DNA from: Aquirhabdus sp. | Lineage (GTDB): Bacteria > Pseudomonadota > Gammaproteobacteria > Pseudomonadales > Moraxellaceae | NCBI GenBank assembly: GCA_030149815.1 | Contig: JASLHI010000006.1 | Coordinates: 1-27,740 of the forward strand | Direction of reading: 5' to 3' | Length of the DNA stretch: 27,740 bases | Shown: one piece after another, positions 23,960 to 27,740 of the stretch | Numbering within the stretch: the stretch's first letter is position 1 | Layout of the letters: each line of letters starts with the position of its first letter | Program-made: the position numbers and the translations under genes | The notes under the pieces: generated by a model | What the model was told of the DNA's origin: nothing | The model's database searches: none | Seen by the model: only the letters and a program-made list of their open reading frames with translations

Positions 23960-24700
23960 TCAAAATCGAAACGTTTCCAACCTCAATCCAGCTTCATCCC
24001 ACAACGCAATCACCGTCTCACCCGCTTGAGTTGCAGCATCCACACGCCAATCACCTAACACATAACGACGCTTCGCTTGTCCATCCTCACCAACCAACTC
24101 ATGCACCATTGGACGATGAGTATGTCCATGAATCATGCCATCCGCATCACCAATCACACGCACGACTTCATCTAAGTCGACATCAATAATATTATCGGCA
24201 TTGTTGGCATGATTCATCTGGCTTTTCATACGAATCATTGCAGCTAACTGGCGACGCATTTCCAAAGGTTGGGCAAGCATATTATTGAGCCAGTCTGGAT
24301 TACGGCTCATTTTGCGAAATTCCTGATACGCAAGGTCAGACAAACATAATTCATCACCGTGCTCAACACGCAAGGTTAAACCATGTTCAACCAGAGTAAC
24401 TCGCTCAGGCAATAGCTGACCGCCAAAGCGATTTAAAAATTCCTGTCCCATCGCAAAATCACGATTACCATGTTGTACCCAAATCTGAACACCATGTTCG
24501 GTGAGTGCTTTAAGTGGATCAGTAATCGTATTGAGCCAGACATCATCATCGTCATCACCTACCCATGCCTCGAACCAATCTCCAAGAATATACAACGTAC
24601 TAATTTCAGCACCGTAACGTGTAAGCAGTGCAAGAAAGCCTTCAGTTAAACGTGGTTGGTCATTAGCAAGGTGAAGATCAGAAATAAACAAAGTTTTCAT
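23960..24700 (-). CDS. lpxH: UDP-2,3-diacylglucosamine diphosphatase
   Basis: LpxH hydrolyses UDP-2,3-diacylglucosamine to lipid X and UMP at the inner face of the membrane, the fourth step of lipid A synthesis. The 246-residue protein is a calcineurin-like metallophosphoesterase with all metal ligands of the family: D8 and H10 (SDLHL), D41 (LGDWFE), N79 (HGNRD), H114 (EHGDE) and the two histidines of MIHGHTHRP. E. coli LpxH has the same spacing. No clear Shine-Dalgarno sequence precedes ATG 24700, which is odd for an essential gene. A weak TATATT about 35 bases upstream could belong to its promoter. It is followed by a small secreted-protein gene in the same direction. Confidence 0.95.
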   Translation of the reverse strand: MKTLFISDLHLANDQPRLTEGFLALLTRYGAEISTLYILGDWFEAWVGDDDDDVWLNTITDPLKALTEHGVQIWVQHGNRDFAMGQEFLNRFGGQLLPERVTLVEHGLTLRVEHGDELCLSDLAYQEFRKMSRNPDWLNNMLAQPLEMRRQLAAMIRMKSQMNHANNADNIIDVDLDEVVRVIGDADGMIHGHTHRPMVHELVGEDGQAKRRYVLGDWRVDAATQAGETVIALWDEAGLRLETFRF

Positions 24701-24769
24701 AGATACGATGATTCAGTAAATTATTTGGTAGCGCACAATATAGGAAGATTTGGATGCAAAACTTTCTTA

Positions 24770-24794
24770 AAAAATAAAGCAGCCCGAAGGCTGC
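24770..24794 (-). terminator. Intrinsic terminator after ppiB
   Basis: GCAGCC (24779-24784) and GGCTGC (24789-24794) enclose a tetraloop; on the - strand the loop reads TTCG, a very stable form, and the stem runs into TTTATTTTTT. It lies about 60 bases past the ppiB stop and separates it from lpxH. Confidence 0.88.
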
Positions 24795-24856
24795 CTATTT
24801 TAATCTAAAACCGTTGCAAATACTGCACCTAATCTTTTTAGCACTTAAGCCACAGA

Positions 24857-25369
24857 TTATTGCGCATCCAACAAGCGAGCTTTGTTGATTACAACGTTTA
24901 CAACAGGCACGTCACCATGACCGTTTTTATTTGAAGTTTTAACGACTTCAATTTGCTTCACGATGTCCATACCTGAAACCACTTTACCGAAAACTGCATA
25001 GCCCCAGCCTTGTGGTGTTTTGCTGGTGAAGTTCAGGAATGTATTATTTTTTGCATTGATGAAGAACTGTGCGCTTGCTGAATGTGGATCGCTAGTGCGA
25101 GCCATTGCAATTGTACCTTCTTCGTTTTTCAAACCGTTGTCTGCTTCGTTATCTACGAGGTTTGGAGCAGACTTTTGGTTGAAGTTTTCATCAAAACCAC
25201 CGCCTTGAATCATAAAATCTTTGATCACACGATGAAAAATTGTGCCGTCATAATGACCGCTTTTGACATAACCCAAGAAATTAGCAACGGTTTTTGGTGC
25301 TTTTTCTTGATTCAGTTCGATAACAATCGTGCCAAGGTTAGTATCAAAGGCAACTTGTGGATGATCCAT
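24857..25369 (-). CDS. ppiB: Peptidyl-prolyl cis-trans isomerase B (cyclophilin)
   Basis: Cytoplasmic cyclophilin that speeds isomerisation of prolyl peptide bonds during folding. The 170-residue chain has no signal peptide, unlike the periplasmic PpiA. Family motifs are GTIFHRVIKDFMIQGGGF, with catalytic R47, then GTIAMARTSDPHSASAQFFI and WGYAVFGKVVSGMDIV. The start ATG 25369 has GGAG nine bases upstream. It is divergent from glnS across about 170 bases that hold nested palindromes. A GNRA/UUCG-class terminator follows it. Nothing unusual in the coding sequence. Confidence 0.95.
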   Translation of the reverse strand: MDHPQVAFDTNLGTIVIELNQEKAPKTVANFLGYVKSGHYDGTIFHRVIKDFMIQGGGFDENFNQKSAPNLVDNEADNGLKNEEGTIAMARTSDPHSASAQFFINAKNNTFLNFTSKTPQGWGYAVFGKVVSGMDIVKQIEVVKTSNKNGHGDVPVVNVVINKARLLDAQ

Positions 25370-25460
25370 GTGTTATTACTCCAAAAAGAGGTTGGGATTG
25401 GTTGAGGCTAGGTTAATCAAACGGTAGACTATGCAGCAAGCTAAACTTGCAATTATTTAT

Positions 25461-25499
25461 GACTATTTTGCAATTTGACCACAAATTTGTGAAATAGTC
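25461..25499. repeat. Nested palindromes in the ppiB-glnS divergent region
   Basis: A perfect 12-bp palindrome, CACAAATTTGTG (25480-25491), lies inside a wider inverted repeat with arms GACTATTT (25461-25468) and AAATAGTC (25492-25499). The palindrome overlaps the candidate -35 box of glnS, a position suited to a repressor site (inference). Confidence 0.55.
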
Positions 25500-25514
25500 T
25501 GTGCAAGATATAAC
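25487..25514 (+). promoter_or_regulatory. Candidate glnS promoter
   Basis: TTGTGA (25487-25492) and TATAAC (25509-25514) are 16 bases apart. Transcription would begin near 25521, giving a leader of only about 17 bases before ATG 25538, in keeping with the lack of a Shine-Dalgarno sequence there. Confidence 0.45.
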
Positions 25515-25537
25515 CTCCTTACCCTTTGTTCAAAGTT

Positions 25538-27280
25538 ATGAGTATTATGAATCCAACTGACCTGCCTAAATCGACCACTGCCATGTCTCACAATTCAGCC
25601 GCAAATGGTCAACAAGAACAGCAAGGCAAGGATCAACCAAAAGAACAAGTCGCAGGTCTGGATTTTATTCGTGCAATCATTGCTGATGACTTATCGACCG
25701 GTAAGCACAACCAAATCGTGACTCGCTTCCCGCCTGAACCAAATGGTTATTTACATTTAGGTCATGTGAAATCAATTTGCTTGAATTTTGGCATTGCCAA
25801 TGAAAATAATGGTCTCTGTAATCTACGTTTAGATGACACCAATCCAATCGCAGAAGATCAAGAATATATTGATAATATTGAAAAAGATGTGAAATGGCTG
25901 GGATTTGAATGGAACGGCGAAGTTCGCCATGCATCCAGTTATTTTGGTCAACTCTACGACTGGGCTGTTCAACTCATCAAACAAGGTGATGCGTATGTTG
26001 ACCTGCAAACCGTTGAAGAAATTCGCTTAAATCGTGGTGACTTTACTCAACCTGGCACAAACTCTCCTTATCGTGACCAAACAGTTGAAGAAAATCTCGC
26101 GTTATTCAGCAAAATGAAAAACGGTGAGTTTGATGCGGGTGCAGCGGTGCTACGTGCCAAAATCGATATGGCAAGTCCAAACGTCCATATGCGCGACCCT
26201 GTGCTGTATCGCATCCTAAAAGTTGAACATCATCAAACAGGTAATGATTGGGTGATTTACCCAATGTATGATTACGCCCATCCGCTTGGTGATGCCATTG
26301 AAGGCATTACGCATTCGCTTTGTACGCTTGAGTTTGAAGATCATCGTCCATTTTATGAGTGGGTAATTGATAAAGTTAATACACCTGCAAAACCACGCCA
26401 AATCGAGTTTTCGCGCTTGAATGTAGATTACACCTTGACCAGTAAGCGTAAGCTGAAAAAACTGGTTGATGATGACGTCGTAGCAGGTTGGGACGATCCA
26501 CGTATGCCAACAGTTGCGGGAATGCGTCGTCGTGGTTTTACACCTGAAGGCCTGCGTGACTTCTGCCAACGTACAGGCGTCAGTAAAAATGATGGAGTGG
26601 TCGATGTCGGTTTACTAGAATTCTGTATTCGTCAGTCAATTGAAAATGTTGCACCACGCGGTATGGCAGTTTTGCGTCCACTCAAAGTAACATTAACTAA
26701 TTTACCTGAAGCGATGACGTTGAAACATGCTCGTCATCCAAACGTTGATTTAGGCGAGCGCGAGATTCCACTGACTTCAGAAATCTATATCGATCGAGCT
26801 GACTTTGAAGAAGTGCCACCAAAAGGATTTAAACGTCTTGTGCCTGATGGCGAAGTGCGACTGCGTCATGCTTATGTCATTCGCTGTGACGAAGTTATTA
26901 AAGATGCTGCGGGCAATGTAATTGAGCTGAAATGTTCGATTGATCCTGAAACTTTGGGAAAAAATCCAGAGGGGCGTAAAGTCAAAGGCGTAATTCAATG
27001 GGTGTCTGCTTCAGCAGGAATTCCCGCCGAAGTTCGAATTTATGATCGTCTGTTTACGCTCGCCAATCCTGAAGAAGGCGATGATTTCATGCAAAACGTC
27101 AATATTGCATCACAGACGACTTTGCAGGCATTTGTTGAGCCATCACTGGCACAAGCAAATAACGGTGATCGCTTCCAATTTGAACGCGAAGGCTACTTCA
27201 TTGCCGATGAAAAAGATCATACGACAGTAAAGCCTGTGTTTAATCGCATTTTGGATTTGAAGGATAGCTGGAAGGGTTAA
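25538..27280 (+). CDS. glnS: Glutaminyl-tRNA synthetase
   Basis: Class I synthetase that charges tRNA-Gln with glutamine. FPPEPNGYLHLGHVKSI carries the HIGH-type ATP motif, YPMYDYAHPLGDAIEGITHS and LCTLEFEDHRPFYEW are GlnRS signatures, and LTSKRKLKKLV is the KMSKS-type loop, with threonine where many have methionine. The C-terminal anticodon-binding barrel includes VKGVIQWVSA. About 35 residues of Gln/Ser/Asn-rich sequence precede the first conserved block (GLDFIRAIIADDLSTGKHN), longer than in E. coli. The start is uncertain: the longest frame begins TTG 25526, ATG 25538 (580 residues) is chosen, and ATG 25547 or 25583 are alternatives. None has a good ribosome-binding site. Having GlnRS implies direct Gln-tRNA charging. 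Confidence 0.95.
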   Translation: MSIMNPTDLPKSTTAMSHNSAANGQQEQQGKDQPKEQVAGLDFIRAIIADDLSTGKHNQIVTRFPPEPNGYLHLGHVKSICLNFGIANENNGLCNLRLDDTNPIAEDQEYIDNIEKDVKWLGFEWNGEVRHASSYFGQLYDWAVQLIKQGDAYVDLQTVEEIRLNRGDFTQPGTNSPYRDQTVEENLALFSKMKNGEFDAGAAVLRAKIDMASPNVHMRDPVLYRILKVEHHQTGNDWVIYPMYDYAHPLGDAIEGITHSLCTLEFEDHRPFYEWVIDKVNTPAKPRQIEFSRLNVDYTLTSKRKLKKLVDDDVVAGWDDPRMPTVAGMRRRGFTPEGLRDFCQRTGVSKNDGVVDVGLLEFCIRQSIENVAPRGMAVLRPLKVTLTNLPEAMTLKHARHPNVDLGEREIPLTSEIYIDRADFEEVPPKGFKRLVPDGEVRLRHAYVIRCDEVIKDAAGNVIELKCSIDPETLGKNPEGRKVKGVIQWVSASAGIPAEVRIYDRLFTLANPEEGDDFMQNVNIASQTTLQAFVEPSLAQANNGDRFQFEREGYFIADEKDHTTVKPVFNRILDLKDSWKG

Positions 27281-27300
27281 TACAAAATTTTGAATAATTC

Positions 27301-27332
27301 AAAAAAGCCTTTCTTAAACGAAAGGCTTTTTT
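27301..27332. terminator. Strong bidirectional terminator after glnS
   Basis: AAAAAAGCCTTTC (27301-27313) pairs perfectly with GAAAGGCTTTTTT (27320-27332) around a 6-base loop. A T-run follows on both strands, so it can serve glnS from the left and the former GGDEF gene from the right. Confidence 0.93.
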
Positions 27333-27333
27333 G

Positions 27334-27511
27334 TTAAGCACAAGCTACTTGCCCACGCCCTTTCCGTTTTGCTTCATACAACCTAGCATCTGCACTTTGA
27401 AGTAATTCCTCTGGGGTCCTCAGCTAAATCTGTTTCAGGCGATAAGTAAACAAATTCTTCACCGCTATAACATGCTAATAAATCATAAGGGCGTAAAATT
27501 TTATATCCATC
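27334..27511 (-). pseudogene. Decayed GGDEF-domain (diguanylate cyclase) gene, C-terminal remnant
   Basis: Translating the - strand gives two conserved pieces of a GGDEF domain in different frames. From 27511 to about 27420 the frame reads DGYKILRPYDLLACYSGEEF then VYLSPETDLAED, containing the active-site motif as SGEEF (27466-27452). From about 27418 to the stop at 27334 it reads PEELLQSADARLYEAKRKGR then GQVACA, the usual end of these proteins. An intact domain has roughly 40-50 residues between these blocks; here almost none remain, and the join at the CCCC run (27413-27416 on the + strand) is out of frame. A stop codon lies just upstream of DGYK. The gene is therefore broken by an internal deletion and has lost its N-terminal part. 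It cannot make a working cyclase. Confidence 0.8.
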
Positions 27512-27602
27512 TTAGTAAGTTATCATACTTTAAATTGTCCTTAACTTTATAAGGCACTAAATTTCTAATTTAATCTATCAATTGAATGCGATTAAAATAA
27601 AA
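27512..27602. other. AT-rich stretch between the GGDEF remnant and the IS end
   Basis: No gene is visible. A - strand reading around 27521-27541 gives DNLKYDN, which faintly recalls the D-x-F-K-x-Y-N-D block of GGDEF domains and may be further debris of the same gene. This is weak. Confidence 0.3.
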
Positions 27603-27740
27603 GGGGCTGTAGTAGATTAGCTCTATGTTAGTCTACAAAAATGAAGATAACGAATTGTAAGTTAAGTAAAAAATTGCAATGGAAGTTACTGGAGTATTTT
27701 GTACTTGAAGTAACGGCTCGTTCTGCTGCTGATTTACTCG
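27603..27740 (+). mobile_element. Left end of an IS1595-family (IS1016-like) insertion sequence, cut by the window edge
   Basis: The sequence GGGGCTGTAGTAGATTAG at 27603 looks like the terminal inverted repeat of IS1016-type elements, and a transposase start follows 38 bases later. The right end, the second terminal repeat and the target duplication lie outside the window, so the exact boundary and intactness cannot be confirmed. Confidence 0.7.
27641..27740 (+). CDS. IS1595/IS1016-like transposase, N-terminal fragment (continues past window)
   Basis: Thirty-three codons are visible, beginning MKITNCKLSKKLQWKLLEYF and continuing VLEVTARSAADLL. The pattern K-L-x-E-x-F-V-x-x-V-T-A-R-[ST]-A-A-[DE]-L matches the N-terminal helix-turn-helix region of IS1016-type transposases of the IS1595 family. 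The catalytic DDE/DDN region would be beyond the right edge. No strong ribosome-binding site is seen before the ATG, which is common for transposases. Whether the gene is complete cannot be judged. Confidence 0.75.
   Translation, partial: MKITNCKLSKKLQWKLLEYFVLEVTARSAADLL

Noticed and set aside
1..27740. Search for tRNA genes, CRISPR repeats, riboswitches and prophage genes
   Set aside because: No cloverleaf, regularly spaced repeat or phage gene was seen; every large region is explained by recognised coding sequence or short gaps.

Overview
The window looks like an ordinary chromosomal stretch of a gammaproteobacterium of the Moraxellaceae, most likely Acinetobacter or a close relative. This rests on AT-leaning sequence (by eye about 40% GC, not computed), the order rplI-dnaB-alr, a ribonuclease HI fused to the DNA polymerase III epsilon exonuclease, a FimL-type twitching-motility protein, and Acinetobacter-like protein sequences throughout. 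I see no tRNA, rRNA or CRISPR array. The only mobile DNA is the left end of an insertion sequence at the right edge.

Layout. Positions 1-4865 (+ strand): ribosomal protein L9 with its terminator, replicative helicase DnaB, alanine racemase, a secreted lytic transglycosylase, and a small unrecognised protein whose start lies one base after the transglycosylase stop. Positions 4868-11697 (- strand): a TPR/O-GlcNAc-transferase-like (GT41) protein, a two-gene NitT/TauT-type ABC importer (ATPase with an extra C-terminal domain, plus a double permease), a four-helix membrane protein of unknown role, and enoyl-ACP reductase FabI. Positions 11876-18713 (- strand): a tight run mltD-yejA-yejB-yejE, joining a large LysM lytic transglycosylase to a Yej-type oligopeptide importer that lacks its ATPase gene here. 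Positions 18919-23378 (+ strand): rnhA-dnaQ fusion, fimL and nudC. Positions 23459-25369 (- strand): a small secreted protein, lpxH and ppiB. Positions 25538-27280 (+ strand): glnS with a strong terminator. From 27334 to the end: the decayed tail of a GGDEF (diguanylate cyclase) gene on the - strand, then the start of an IS1595/IS1016-like element with the first 33 codons of its transposase. Neither of these last two had been captured as a long ORF.

How the genes relate. Cell-wall and envelope functions dominate: alr makes D-alanine for peptidoglycan, two transglycosylases cut it, the Yej-type importer next to mltD could recover the released peptides (inference), lpxH works in lipid A synthesis and fabI in fatty-acid synthesis. 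The remainder is housekeeping for replication, translation and protein folding.

I do not see a clearly new multi-gene system. The most interesting points are the mltD-yejABE cluster without yejF, the small MGMT/ATL-like protein coupled to a transglycosylase, the RnhA-DnaQ linker, the GT41 protein without an obvious acceptor nearby, several long perfect hairpins lacking a U-tract, and the GGDEF ruin beside an IS. Several start codons were moved from the longest possible ORF to a better-supported internal start; the reason is given in each entry.
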